Shown piece by piece: positions 32,748-40,811 of a stretch of DNA of 40,811 nucleotides. The position numbers and the translations under genes were made by a program. Under the pieces are notes generated by a model. That model searched no databases, had not been told where the DNA came from, and was given only the letters and a program-made list of their open reading frames with translations. Position 1 is the stretch's first letter; every line of letters begins with the position of its first letter. The DNA comes from Candidatus Acidiferrum typicum (GTDB lineage: Bacteria; Acidobacteriota; Terriglobia; Acidiferrales; UBA7541). The DNA lies in NCBI GenBank assembly GCA_025463055.1, contig JAOAPV010000025.1, positions 1 to 40,811 on the forward strand. Direction: 5' to 3'.

Positions 32748-34637
32748 TCACCAACCCACAGCGTAACCCTTCGCCTTGTTCTGCTCGTCCAACCAAGTTT
32801 TCAGCGGCGCGAAATAATCCCCCAGCGCATTCGCGTCCATTTGCTTCTCGCCGGTCAGCGTCTCCAGCGCCTCTTGCCAAGGTTTACTCTGCCCCAGCGC
32901 AAGCATATCGTTCAGCCGCTTCCCAGCAACCTTGTTGTCGTAAATCGAGCAGCGATGCAGCGGCCCCGAATACCCCGCCTCACGGCAAAGCGCCCGCTGA
33001 AATTGAAATTGCAAAATCCGCGCCAGAAAATACCGCATGTAAGGAATATTTCCCGGCACATGGGCCTTCGCGCCAGGATCAAAATCCGCCTCGGTGCGCG
33101 CCATCGGCGGCACAATCCCCGAATACTTCAACCGCAGGTCCCACCAGGCCTTGTTGTACTCGTCCGGCTTGACCCGCCCGGAAAACACTTCCCACCGCCA
33201 CTTGTCGATCGTCAATCCGAACGGCAAAAACGCTACTTTTTCGAGCGCCTGCGCCAGCAGATAGTCGATGTCCCCCGAAGCCGGCGGAACCGTCTCGATC
33301 AATCCAATCTTCTTCAGATACTCCGGCGTGACCGACAGCGCAATCGTGTCCCCCACCGCCTCGTGAAATCCGTCATTCGCGCTGTTCTGAAATAGTGGCG
33401 GCTGCGTGTTGTACGCCCGTTGATAAAAGTTGTGCCCCAGCTCGTGATGAATCGTCCGGAAATCTTCCTCTGTAATTTGAATACACATCTTGACGCGCAC
33501 ATCGTCTTTCGAATCGATGTCCCAAGCGCTCGCGTGGCAGACCACGTCGCGGTCCGCCGGCTTCGTGAACAGCGACCGTTCCCAAAATGTTTTCGGCAGC
33601 GGCGCGAATCCCAGCGAAGTGAAAAATCCTTCGCCGTACTTCACCATGCCGCGTGCGTCTGTCTTCCGGTCCCGCAAAATCTTTGTCAAATCGTAGCTCT
33701 GCTCCGGCTTCGGCGAATCCATCAGCGGATAGACGTTGTTCCATTCCTGCGCCCAGATATTCCCCAGCAGATGCGCGGGAATCGCCCCATTCGGCGGGAC
33801 AATCTCCTTGCCATATTTCTTCGCAAGCTGCCCGCGGACGTACGCGTGCAGCGACAGATACAGCGGCCGCAGTTGCTCCCACAAACGGTCCAGCTCTTTC
33901 GCAAACGCGTCCGGCGGCATGTCGTAATTCGAACGCCACAGCGCCCCCGCATCCGCAAATCCCAGCTCCCGCGAGCCCTTATCCCCCAGATCGACCATCC
34001 GCGCGTACCGCTGCCGCATCGGCGCGCCCACCGCGTGCCATCCAATCCACGCGCGTTTCAGCTCTTCGGAATCGCGGCTCTCCGCCATCAACCTACCGAC
34101 GGCCGTCACGTCCAGGCACTTTCCTTGCTCCCCGTCCGGACACCATTTCCCCCTTCCGTAATCTCCATCCAGCGAAACCAGAATTTCCGCCAACTCCTTC
34201 TGCTCGGCAGGATTGTTCGGCGCAGGAAATCCGCTTGCCAACTTGAGCAGCTTCATCTTCCGAGCCATCACTGGCGGCAACTGCACCGCATCGAATCGCG
34301 TCGCCTGCTTCGCCAATTCCACGCTCAGCGTATTCAGCGTTTCTCCCGCATCCGCCGCCATCGCTTCCGTATCGGAAGTAATGAAATTCTCCTGCACCCA
34401 CGAAGCCCGGGACTGCTTCACGCCTAAGTCCAACAGCCGCTTCTCCGCGTCGTCCAAAAACGCGTTCGCCTGCTCAACCGTAGGCGCACCCGCGCTCCCC
34501 TCTTTCGCCTTTCGCACATTGTTGTGCGGCTTGTCTTGTCCCAGAGCCGTTTCGCGAAAGCTATACGTTAACAAAGCAGTCGCTGCCGCAATTCCGCACA
34601 CAGCAATAGAAGTCCTCAAGAGAGTTCGAATGCTCAT
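32748..34637 (-). CDS. M2-family peptidyl-dipeptidase (angiotensin-converting enzyme homologue)
   Basis: Zinc metallopeptidase that removes dipeptides from C-termini. 629 residues with an N-terminal signal-like segment (MSIRTLLRTSIAVCGIAAAT). The zinc motif is HHELGH near residues 397-402; the third ligand Glu lies in NDGFHEAVGD near 425. The stretch PGNIPYMRYFLARILQFQFQ and the WWDLRLKYSGIVPP block match animal and bacterial M2 enzymes. Cysteines around WCPDGEQGKCLDV and elsewhere may form disulphides. It lies 14 bases after the threonine aldolase stop. A periplasmic place of action is inferred from the leader. Confidence 0.93.
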   Translation of the reverse strand: MSIRTLLRTSIAVCGIAAATALLTYSFRETALGQDKPHNNVRKAKEGSAGAPTVEQANAFLDDAEKRLLDLGVKQSRASWVQENFITSDTEAMAADAGETLNTLSVELAKQATRFDAVQLPPVMARKMKLLKLASGFPAPNNPAEQKELAEILVSLDGDYGRGKWCPDGEQGKCLDVTAVGRLMAESRDSEELKRAWIGWHAVGAPMRQRYARMVDLGDKGSRELGFADAGALWRSNYDMPPDAFAKELDRLWEQLRPLYLSLHAYVRGQLAKKYGKEIVPPNGAIPAHLLGNIWAQEWNNVYPLMDSPKPEQSYDLTKILRDRKTDARGMVKYGEGFFTSLGFAPLPKTFWERSLFTKPADRDVVCHASAWDIDSKDDVRVKMCIQITEEDFRTIHHELGHNFYQRAYNTQPPLFQNSANDGFHEAVGDTIALSVTPEYLKKIGLIETVPPASGDIDYLLAQALEKVAFLPFGLTIDKWRWEVFSGRVKPDEYNKAWWDLRLKYSGIVPPMARTEADFDPGAKAHVPGNIPYMRYFLARILQFQFQRALCREAGYSGPLHRCSIYDNKVAGKRLNDMLALGQSKPWQEALETLTGEKQMDANALGDYFAPLKTWLDEQNKAKGYAVGW

Positions 34638-34651
34638 TTACGCTCCGCCCT

Positions 34652-35782
34652 TTATGGAGTGCGACGGCTAGCCGCCGCCTTTACGCCTGAAGCCTCAGCA
34701 GCCAATTCACCCAACACAACCAAAGCCCGCTCAATCCCCGCGCGATTTACATCGACATGCGTAACCAGCCGCACCGAATAAGGCGCCGTATCCTGCGCCC
34801 AAACCCCTCGCCGATGCAACATCTCGCACAACTCCACCGCCGTCTTCCCCGTCCCCGAGCAATCAAAAATCACAATGTTGCTCCGTACCTTCGCCGCATC
34901 AATCCGCAACCCGCGAATCTGCGCAATCCCTTCCGCCAGCCGCCGCGCATTCTCATGATCGATGTGCAGCCGCCCAGGCGACTTCTCCAGCGCAATCAAT
35001 CCCGCCGCAGCAATTACGCCTGCCTGCCGCATCCCGCCGCCAACCATTTTCCGATACACGCGCCCCTTCTCAATAAACGCGCGCGTACCCACTACGATCG
35101 ACCCCACCGGCGCGCCCAATCCCTTCGACAGGCAAAACATCACCGAATCCACCTTGCGCGTCATCGAAGCGACGTTCTCCCCTAGCGCCGTAGCCGCATT
35201 AAAAATGCGCGCCCCATCCATGTGCACCTTCAACCCCATCGCATGCGCGCCATCGCAAATCTCATCCACCTGCGCCGTCGGATACACCGTCCCGCCCCAC
35301 ATGTTGACCGTGTTCTCCAGGCAAATCAGCGCCGTTTGCGAATCGTAATAAATTGTCGGGCGAATCACCGCCGCAATCTGATTCCAACTCATGATCCCAT
35401 CTTCCGCACGCACAACGCGCGGCATGCATCCGGCAATCGCCGACATCGAAGCCAGCTCATACAAATTCACATGGCCGCGCTCTTCGCAAACCACCTCGTC
35501 GCCATGATGCGTCCAAACCTTGATCGCAATCAGGTTCCCCATGCACCCCGTAGGCACAAACAGCGCCGCCTCTTTCCCAAAAATCTCCGCCGCCCGCGCC
35601 TCCAACCGGTTTACCGTAGGATCTTCGCCATAAACGTCGTCTCCAACTTCGGCCGACGCCATAGCAGCCCGCATCTCCGCCGAAGGCCGCGTAACCGTAT
35701 CGCTACGCAAATCCACCGCCCCACCACTTGCCCCAGCCCGATTCAACTCCATCACCACATCCGTTTTGGTCTCAGTAGCCAC
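34652..35782 (-). CDS. ltaE: Low-specificity L-threonine aldolase
   Basis: PLP enzyme that cleaves L-threonine or L-allo-threonine to glycine and acetaldehyde. 376 residues with a GTG start after AAGGGG; an ATG ten codons on is also possible. Family blocks are [71 protein letters not shown] and [15 protein letters not shown], with the PLP lysine in the last. Length is slightly above the usual 340 because of the N-terminal and C-terminal extras. It precedes the M2 peptidase in the same direction. Confidence 0.92.
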   Translation of the reverse strand: MATETKTDVVMELNRAGASGGAVDLRSDTVTRPSAEMRAAMASAEVGDDVYGEDPTVNRLEARAAEIFGKEAALFVPTGCMGNLIAIKVWTHHGDEVVCEERGHVNLYELASMSAIAGCMPRVVRAEDGIMSWNQIAAVIRPTIYYDSQTALICLENTVNMWGGTVYPTAQVDEICDGAHAMGLKVHMDGARIFNAATALGENVASMTRKVDSVMFCLSKGLGAPVGSIVVGTRAFIEKGRVYRKMVGGGMRQAGVIAAAGLIALEKSPGRLHIDHENARRLAEGIAQIRGLRIDAAKVRSNIVIFDCSGTGKTAVELCEMLHRRGVWAQDTAPYSVRLVTHVDVNRAGIERALVVLGELAAEASGVKAAASRRTP

Positions 35783-35876
35783 GTCGTTCCCCTTCGCCTC
35801 TGTGCTCCGACCTCAATGCACTCTGGGTTGAAATTTCCATTCTTAGACTTTTTTACTCTTTCACGCTTACACTGTT

Positions 35877-37046
35877 CTACTTCATCAACTCCACAAAAAC
35901 CTCATTCGAAACGCTAACCCGCCCCGGCGCCAGCCTCACCAAGCTCCCGTCCCGCTCAATCAACCCCGCGGAACTCAGCCGCGCAAATCGCGCATCCAAC
36001 GAAACGCCATATTCCCGCTCGATCCGCGCAATATCGATCCCGTCCAAGTGCCGCAATCCCAAAAACAACTCCTCCTCCAGCGCACTCTCTGCAGTCAACT
36101 TTTCAACCTGCTCGACCGGCAACGGTCCCGCTGTCAGCGCCCCAACATAACCCGCCGCATCATGCGCATTAGCCCACCGCTCCGTACCAGAAAACGAATG
36201 CGCCCCAGCCCCAAATCCCAAATAAGCCTCTCTCCGCCAATATTTCAAGTTATGCCGCGAAGCAAATCCCGGCCGAGCCCAATTCGAAATCTCATAATGC
36301 TCATACCCCGCCGCCCCCAACACTGCGCAAGCCGTCTCATAAAACTCTGCCATCGCATCATCGTCAGGCACATCGCCCGCGCTATACCGATTCCCGCCGC
36401 GCAAAAGCTCCGCGCCAAGATGGCTTCCCTCATCGACCTCCAGCAAATAAACCGAAACATGCTCCGGCGCCAATTCCACCAGCGAATCCAGCGACTCCCG
36501 CCAAGTCGTGCGCGACTGCTTTGGCAGCCCCGCAATCAAATCAAAACTAATATTCGCAATCCCCGCCCCGCGCAAAAGAGCCGCAGCCCGATAAACGTCC
36601 GCCCGCCGATGCATCCGCCCCGCCGCCTTCAACTCCTCATCGCAAAACGATTGCACGCCGAAACTAACCCGATTAATCCCCGCCACAACCCAAGCCGCCG
36701 CCTTTTCCTCTGTCACCGTCTCCGGGTCCGCCTCCAACGTAACTTCCGTCAATTCCGCAACAAAATTCTCCCGAACCGCATCCACAATCCGTCGCAGATG
36801 CGAAGCATCCAGCAAACTAGGCGTCCCTCCACCCATATAAATCGTATCGACGACAGCATCTGCAATCGCCTCAGGCAAAGTAATCCCAGCCCCCTCATAA
36901 AGCCGTCGATGCCCCGCCATCTCACCGCAAACGCAATTCACATAGGGCGCAAATCGCGCCGAAGACACCACTCCCGTATGGAAGTTGCAATAAGTGCACT
37001 TCGTCTGACAAAACGGCACCTGCACATAAATCCCAAGAGTATTCAT
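35877..37046 (-). CDS. hemW: Radical SAM protein HemW (heme chaperone / CPO-like)
   Basis: Radical SAM protein related to oxygen-independent coproporphyrinogen oxidase. HemW proteins bind heme and hand it to respiratory enzymes. I use the ATG at 37044-37046 because the next residues MNTLGIYVQVPFC are the family start; 389 residues. The [4Fe-4S] ligands are C13, C17, C20 (CQTKCTYC). YMGGGTPSLL and LEADPETVTEEK follow, then VSFGVQSFCDEELKAAGRMH and ISFDLIAGLPKQSRTTWRES. True CPO enzymes have a fourth Cys after CXXXCXXC, which is not seen here, so HemW is preferred. No ribosome site is obvious. Confidence 0.9.
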   Translation of the reverse strand: MNTLGIYVQVPFCQTKCTYCNFHTGVVSSARFAPYVNCVCGEMAGHRRLYEGAGITLPEAIADAVVDTIYMGGGTPSLLDASHLRRIVDAVRENFVAELTEVTLEADPETVTEEKAAAWVVAGINRVSFGVQSFCDEELKAAGRMHRRADVYRAAALLRGAGIANISFDLIAGLPKQSRTTWRESLDSLVELAPEHVSVYLLEVDEGSHLGAELLRGGNRYSAGDVPDDDAMAEFYETACAVLGAAGYEHYEISNWARPGFASRHNLKYWRREAYLGFGAGAHSFSGTERWANAHDAAGYVGALTAGPLPVEQVEKLTAESALEEELFLGLRHLDGIDIARIEREYGVSLDARFARLSSAGLIERDGSLVRLAPGRVSVSNEVFVELMK

Positions 37047-37125
37047 AGTCAGCAAAACTTTAACATGCCCCCGTAGCGCTGGCATCCTGCCGGCGCGTCC
37101 GCTCCCGCTTTCACTCTTTCACTTT

Positions 37126-37527
37126 CTAACCCTTCGACTCTTCCACTCGCACAAAAATCTTCCTCTCCCGTGGCCCATCAAACTCACAAAGAAAAATCCC
37201 CTGCCAAGTCCCCAGTACTAATTTCCCGCCTTCCACAAAAATCATTTGGCTAGCTCCCACCATCACCGCCTTAGCATGCGAATCCGTATTCCCCTCCGCA
37301 TGACGGTAAGGCCCCGACCGCGGCACCAGCCGGTCAAACACGCCCTCCAAGTCGGAAGCCACATCCGGATCCGCATGCTCATTCATAGCCACACCTGCCG
37401 TAGTATGCGGCACATAAACATAGCAAATTCCGCTCACGACGCCAGACTCTCCCACCACGCGTTCTACGGCCGTAGTCACATCCAGCAACTGAGTCCGCCG
37501 CCCCGTCTTCACCCGCAAAGTTTCCAT
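37126..37527 (-). CDS. YjbQ family (UPF0047) protein
   Basis: 133 residues from the ATG at 37525-37527, with GGAG 8 bases before. Matches the small YjbQ/UPF0047 family: [20 protein letters not shown], then [40 protein letters not shown] and [20 protein letters not shown], ending [18 protein letters not shown]. The conserved His, Glu and Asp in [14 protein letters not shown] and [11 protein letters not shown] may form a metal or phosphate site. Some members are described as having thiamine-phosphate synthase activity, but the role is not settled. It is 79 bases upstream of hemW. Confidence 0.9.
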   Translation of the reverse strand: METLRVKTGRRTQLLDVTTAVERVVGESGVVSGICYVYVPHTTAGVAMNEHADPDVASDLEGVFDRLVPRSGPYRHAEGNTDSHAKAVMVGASQMIFVEGGKLVLGTWQGIFLCEFDGPRERKIFVRVEESKG

Positions 37528-37667
37528 CCGCCATCTCCGCACTCAATAAAAGTTTAGCACCTGCCCTCCTCTGCGAACCTCAGCGCCCTCTGCGTCTCTT
37601 TACCCTGAGCCTCGAAGGGTGCGTTATCTTTTTCTTTTACTGTGTTAAATTCTTGAAGATTCTTCCC

Positions 37668-38462
37668 ATGTCCAATCGCCTCCAAAACAAAGTAATCCTC
37701 ATCACCGGCGCTGCTCAAGGCATCGGCTTCGCCTGCGCCCGGCAAGCAGCCACCGAAGGCGCCTCCGTAGTCCTGGCCGACATCCAGCAAGACCGCGGCG
37801 AACAATCCGCCGCCGCAATCCGCAACGAAGGCGGCCGCGCCCAATTCCATCCGGTCGACGTCCGCGACGAATCCCAATGCGCCGCTCTGATCGACCACAC
37901 CATCCGCACCCACAAGAAACTCGACGGCCTGGTAAACAATGCCGGCTGGTTCCCCCGCGCCACGCTAGAGCAAACCACGACGCAGCTCTGGGAAGAAGTC
38001 CTAAACGTAAACCTCCGCAGCGCCTTCTACTGCTGCAAATACGCCGTCCCCAAATTACGCGAAGCCCGCGCCGGCAGCATCGTCAACATGGGCTCCATCT
38101 GCGGCATCCAAAGCCTTCCCAACCTCGTAGCCTACGGAGCCGCAAAAGGCGGCCTCCTCACCCTCACCCGCACCCTAGCAGGCGCCCTCGCGCAAGATCG
38201 TATCCGCGTCAACTATGTAATCCCCGGCTGGGTCTTCACCGAAGGCGAGCTAGCCATCCAAAAAGGAGAAGGCCGCACCGAAGACGACCTGCGCAAAGCC
38301 GGCGAAAAGCTAGCCTTCGGCCGCGCCCAATCTCCGCAAGAAACCGCCTACGCCGTCGTCTACCTCCTAAGCGACGAGTCCGCCCAAGTCACCGGCACAA
38401 CAATGCACCTGGACGCCGGCGCCTCCACGTTACCAATCCAACCAGGCACCTACCCGGGCTAA
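37668..38462 (+). CDS. Short-chain dehydrogenase/reductase (SDR)
   Basis: NAD(P)-dependent oxidoreductase of 264 residues, from the ATG at 37668-37670. A TTG five codons earlier is less likely. It has the cofactor motif ITGAAQGIGFACARQAA, a DVRDESQ strand end, LVNNAGWFPR, and the catalytic Ser/Tyr/Lys around GSICGIQSLPNLVAYGAAKG. The C-terminal VTGTTMHLDAGAST is standard for SDRs of the FabG-like classical type. Substrate is unknown. Coding bases are rich in C over G, like the surrounding minus-strand genes, which is unusual for a plus-strand gene here. Confidence 0.92.
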   Translation: MSNRLQNKVILITGAAQGIGFACARQAATEGASVVLADIQQDRGEQSAAAIRNEGGRAQFHPVDVRDESQCAALIDHTIRTHKKLDGLVNNAGWFPRATLEQTTTQLWEEVLNVNLRSAFYCCKYAVPKLREARAGSIVNMGSICGIQSLPNLVAYGAAKGGLLTLTRTLAGALAQDRIRVNYVIPGWVFTEGELAIQKGEGRTEDDLRKAGEKLAFGRAQSPQETAYAVVYLLSDESAQVTGTTMHLDAGASTLPIQPGTYPG

Positions 38463-38801
38463 GTAGCACAGGCTCTCTTGCCTGTGCGTCCACGTGGAGT
38501 GCGGCGTCTTGTTCATCCTGAGCCTCGAAGCGCCGCCGCTTCAGCAATGTTAGCCACCTCACCTACGGCGTCCGTCCATCGCCGACGTCAACACGTGCAC
38601 CCGTAGCGGCCGCCGACCGTGGCGGGCCCCTTTTGAAAAGTCACCACAATACCCAGCGACGACCTCGACTTCACCACCCCCTGCTCTATCAACCTTTTCG
38701 CAAACTCCCGCCACATCTCCCCACGGTATCCAGCCGCAAATACGCTAGTCTCTATACCTACACCAAATTTCAAGCACAGCACCGCCAAGGAGCCAGTCCC
38801 A
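38463..38801. other. Intergenic region with one palindrome
   Basis: About 340 bases with no gene I can support. The left end carries a perfect 8-base-stem palindrome (38467-38488). A 14-base string CCTGAGCCTCGAAG at 38518-38531 also occurs at 37604-37617. The rest is C-rich. AAGGAG near 38789 serves the next gene. Confidence 0.6.
38467..38488. repeat. Intergenic palindrome, 8-base stem
   Basis: GCACAGGC at 38467-38474 pairs exactly with GCCTGTGC at 38481-38488 over a TCTCTT loop. It begins 5 bases after the SDR stop codon. No T-run follows, so it is a weak terminator at best. Confidence 0.5.
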
Positions 38802-39248
38802 ATGCGACGTCTCGTCATTCTGCTCTTCTTGTTCTCATCTCTAGGTCTACCGCAAACATTCGCCCAATCCGAAGGCGACGAAACCAAAATCATCGCCCTA
38901 GAAAATCTTTGGAACCAGATGCAGATCGCGCACGACGCCGACGCCATGGGAACCATGCTGGACGACGACTTCGTGCTCACCGACTTCGATGGCTCCGTCC
39001 TGAACAAATCGCAGTTCCTCGTTACCATTCGCGACAAATCCAATCAGCTCACCCTCGAGTCCACCCAAGACATGAAGCTCCACCGTCACGGCGACACCGT
39101 AGTAGTAATCGGCTCCACCCACGAAAAAGGCACCCTAAAAGGTAAGCCCTACGAACACCACGGCCGCTTCACCGATACCTGGATCAAGCGCGACACCCAA
39201 TGGCTATGCATAGCCAGCCAGCTATCCCTAATCCCCAAATCCTTGTAA
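38802..39248 (+). CDS. Exported NTF2-fold (SnoaL/DUF4440-like) protein
   Basis: 148 residues from the ATG at 38802, with AAGGAG 9 bases before. A signal peptide (MRRLVILLFLFSSLGLPQTF, cut after QTFAQ) precedes a small alpha/beta barrel: ENLWNQMQIAHDADAMGTML, DDDFVLTDFDGSVLNKSQF, VVVIGSTHEKGTLKGKPYEH and GRFTDTWIKRDTQWLCIAS. This is the NTF2-like/DUF4440 layout, with the W-x-C-I-A-S strand typical of the group. Members bind many kinds of small ligand, so no function is claimed. It stands alone between two long gaps. Confidence 0.85.
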   Translation: MRRLVILLFLFSSLGLPQTFAQSEGDETKIIALENLWNQMQIAHDADAMGTMLDDDFVLTDFDGSVLNKSQFLVTIRDKSNQLTLESTQDMKLHRHGDTVVVIGSTHEKGTLKGKPYEHHGRFTDTWIKRDTQWLCIASQLSLIPKSL

Positions 39249-39595
39249 TCGATCGCGCGAATCTCGAAAGAACAAGCGCAGCCAATCCGTCGTAGGGTTA
39301 CGCCTTAGAGTTTGCGGCCTCAAGCGGTACCGGAAGTACCAAGCTCGCGCAATTCAAAGCCGCCCATTCAATCCCGCTGAGTACACATTGAGTACCGGTT
39401 CGTTCTAATTGCATCACTTGATATTGACAAGAGGCTCCCTCCGCGTATGTTGCTGCCTCAAAGCTGGTGCTGCAAACTGCAACTCTAATTCTGTTCCCCT
39501 CATCGTGGAATGGGAGCGCCTCAGAGCTTGAGGTAAGGGGTTAAAGGCACCTGCCACTACAGGCTTGCTTTCTTAACTTCACCGGAGGCCCTCCC
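39249..39595. other. Intergenic region with promoter and folded leader
   Basis: About 347 bases without a gene. The middle carries a good promoter match (39424-39451). Downstream, CCCCT at 39496-39500 pairs with AGGGG at 39536-39540, and CCTCA at 39519-39523 pairs with TGAGG at 39529-39533 inside it. Further small complementary strings follow (CCTG and CAGG around 39551-39562). GGAGG at 39584-39588 is the ribosome site of the next gene. Confidence 0.55.
39424..39451 (+). promoter_or_regulatory. Likely sigma70-type promoter for the IPT/TIG gene
   Basis: A perfect TTGACA at 39424-39429, a 16-base gap, and TATGTT at 39446-39451, which matches four of six -10 bases. The gene starts about 145 bases further on, leaving a long leader. 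Confidence 0.5.
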
Positions 39596-40811
39596 ATGCC
39601 CGGCATTTGGTGCTCGCAACGCCCTACCCCTGTGCATTCTCGCGCCCGCGGCGTAAGCGCAATCAGCGCTGGAATACTCGCAGCACTGGCGTGGCTGAGC
39701 CTGGCGGCCCCGCAGGCAAGGGCCGGGGTCGTCCTCGTGCAGCATACGAGCAAGGACGCCGGGACCGCCAGTTCCGCCTCGCTCGCGTTCCCCGCGAACA
39801 ACACGGCAGGCAACTGGATTGGCGTGGTCATTCGTGCTGGCCACTCCGGTCAAGTCTTCACTGTCAGCGATACGCTTGGGAACACGTACAAGCAAGCCGT
39901 GCAATTCAATCAAACCCTGGACGCCCCCAACGGCGAGACCTTGGCGATTTATTACGCTGAGAATATCGGCGGCGGAACCAACACCGTCACGGTTTCGCAA
40001 TCTCTCGCGAACAATACTTTGCGCTTTGCCATCCTTGAGTACTCCGGACTGGCCACCTCCGGTTCCCTTGACGTAACTTCCGCGGCTCAGGGTTCAGGAA
40101 CCACGTTGAACAGTGGCACTGCCACAACTACCGTGGGTGGAGATCTGATTTTAGGTGAAGCAACCACTGCCTCAGGCGTGACTTTCACCGCCGGCAGTGG
40201 GTACACCATCGAAGAGCGCGTGCCGGCAGCTCCCAACACAAAATTAATCGCGGAGGACGCGGTCCAGGCGGCTGCCGGAGCAGTCTCCGTAAGCGCCACG
40301 CTGTCCATCTCCGAAAACGGAGGGGCCTTGCTCGCAGCATTTAAGGCCACCCCCAGCGGAACCTTGCCGCTCAGCATCACCTCCTTGACTCCCACGTCCG
40401 GTCCCGTGGGCGCCTCGACCACGATAGCGGGCGTAAACTTCGGTGCAACCCAAAGCACCAGCACGGTCACGTTCAACGGCGTTGCGGCGACGCCGACCAA
40501 TTGGAGTTCCACCAGCATCACGGCACCGGTCCCAACGGGCGCAACGACAGGCAACGTGGTCGTAACCGTCGGCGGTCAATCCAGCAGCGGAGTGAACTTC
40601 ACCGTCACAGTTCCCGCCCCTTCGATCACCAATCTGACCCCTAACAGCGGGCCCGTAGGCCCTTCGATCACGATCGCGGGCACGAACTTCGGCGCAACCC
40701 AAGGCACCAGCACGGTCATGTTCAACGGAGTTGCGGCCACCCCGACCAATTGGACCGCTACGAGCATCACGGCACCGGTCCCAACCGGCGCGACGACAGG
40801 CAACGTGGTCG
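39596..40811 (+). CDS. Secreted protein with IPT/TIG-type repeats, 3' end beyond the window
   Basis: The frame opens at the ATG at 39596-39598, 7 bases after GGAGG, and stays open for 405 codons to the window edge; it has no stop in the window. A long signal peptide ends near residue 45 (GILAALAWLSLAAPQARA|G). Residues to about 260 form one beta-rich module (NWIGVVIRAGHSGQVFTVSD, LRFAILEYSGLATSGSLDV, ENGGALLAAFKATPSG). From residue 261 follow IPT/TIG-type units beginning ITSLTPTSGPVGAS and, 83 residues later, ITNLTPNSGPVGPS, with VNFGATQSTSTVTFNG-like cores. Such proteins are exposed at the cell surface or secreted. Full length is unknown. Confidence 0.85.
   Translation, partial: MPGIWCSQRPTPVHSRARGVSAISAGILAALAWLSLAAPQARAGVVLVQHTSKDAGTASSASLAFPANNTAGNWIGVVIRAGHSGQVFTVSDTLGNTYKQAVQFNQTLDAPNGETLAIYYAENIGGGTNTVTVSQSLANNTLRFAILEYSGLATSGSLDVTSAAQGSGTTLNSGTATTTVGGDLILGEATTASGVTFTAGSGYTIEERVPAAPNTKLIAEDAVQAAAGAVSVSATLSISENGGALLAAFKATPSGTLPLSITSLTPTSGPVGASTTIAGVNFGATQSTSTVTFNGVAATPTNWSSTSITAPVPTGATTGNVVVTVGGQSSSGVNFTVTVPAPSITNLTPNSGPVGPSITIAGTNFGATQGTSTVMFNGVAATPTNWTATSITAPVPTGATTGNVV
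40376..40811 (+). repeat. Tandem 249-base IPT/TIG coding repeat
   Basis: The unit starts at 40376 and again at 40625, a period of 249 bases (83 codons). Over the 62 residues visible in both, 53 are the same by my count. The last visible 60 bases of the two units are nearly identical in DNA. The second unit is cut by the window edge, so more may follow. Confidence 0.8.

Noticed and set aside
36048-37076. A 342-codon open frame on the plus strand opposite hemW
   Set aside because: It is the antisense of a well-recognised radical SAM gene. Its long open frame follows from the C-rich plus strand, and the product is basic with no known motif.
38588-39043. A minus-strand frame opposite the NTF2-fold gene
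   Set aside because: The plus-strand frame has a signal peptide, a good ribosome site and a known fold; the minus frame has none of these.
39249-39595. A c-di-GMP or cobalamin riboswitch in the leader of the IPT/TIG gene
   Set aside because: The conserved core strings of these classes could not be found; only generic stems are seen.

Overview
The window looks like chromosomal DNA of a diderm, LPS-bearing member of the Acidobacteriota, probably close to class Terriglobia. This is inferred from three things: an orphan duplicated FtsX/MacB-type permease of the ADOP type, hallmark of that phylum; an IPT/TIG-repeat secreted protein; and a Ccm cytochrome c maturation operon with non-proteobacterial cysteine motifs, all together with lpxD and a meso-DAP type (Mpl/LdcA) wall pathway. 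There is no phage, insertion sequence, CRISPR array, rRNA or tRNA that I can see. Most genes lie on the minus strand.

Layout. (1) 1-5731, minus: a cytochrome c maturation operon read ccmE, ccmF, ccmH, a CcmI-like small protein, a membrane-anchored CnaB-type protein, ccmA and ccmB, which runs off the left edge. CcmE carries CXXXY instead of HXXXY, and CcmH carries CXCXC instead of CXXC. (2) 5795-6820, minus: an unassigned protein and a small [2Fe-2S] protein. (3) 7018-15694, minus: housekeeping genes accA, dnaE, a CCA-adding-type nucleotidyltransferase with a Lys/Ala-rich tail, xerD and murJ, with one-base stop/start overlaps at dnaE/accA and murJ/xerD. (4) 15736-18862, plus: a promoter, a small unassigned gene with a terminator on its stop codon, then the ADOP permease. 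(5) 18859-20719: a gene-decay patch with an HxlR regulator remnant, an intact NmrA-like oxidoreductase, a frameshifted SnoaL-like gene and a small ORF interrupted by an in-frame amber codon. (6) 20866-25474: lpxD, an exported NIF3-like protein, plsC, and an M61 peptidase with a PDZ domain. (7) 25471-28543, minus: mgtC, ldcA and mpl, chained to the M61 gene by four-base overlaps and making a muropeptide-recycling unit. (8) 28585-37527, minus: a PfkB kinase, mtnP, meaB, an acyl-CoA dehydrogenase, an M2 (ACE-like) peptidase, threonine aldolase, hemW and yjbQ. (9) 37668-40811, plus: an SDR, an exported NTF2-fold protein, and the start of a secreted IPT/TIG-repeat protein cut by the right edge.

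From about 26.5 to 39.25 kb the plus strand is clearly C-rich over G whichever strand is coding. That asymmetry vanishes at the intergenic region before the last gene. The strongest leads are the unusual Ccm chemistry, with its extra CnaB partner, and the coupled recycling operon. The decay patch with a single clean amber codon and the structured leader of the last gene come next. I found no clearly novel defence or mobile system.
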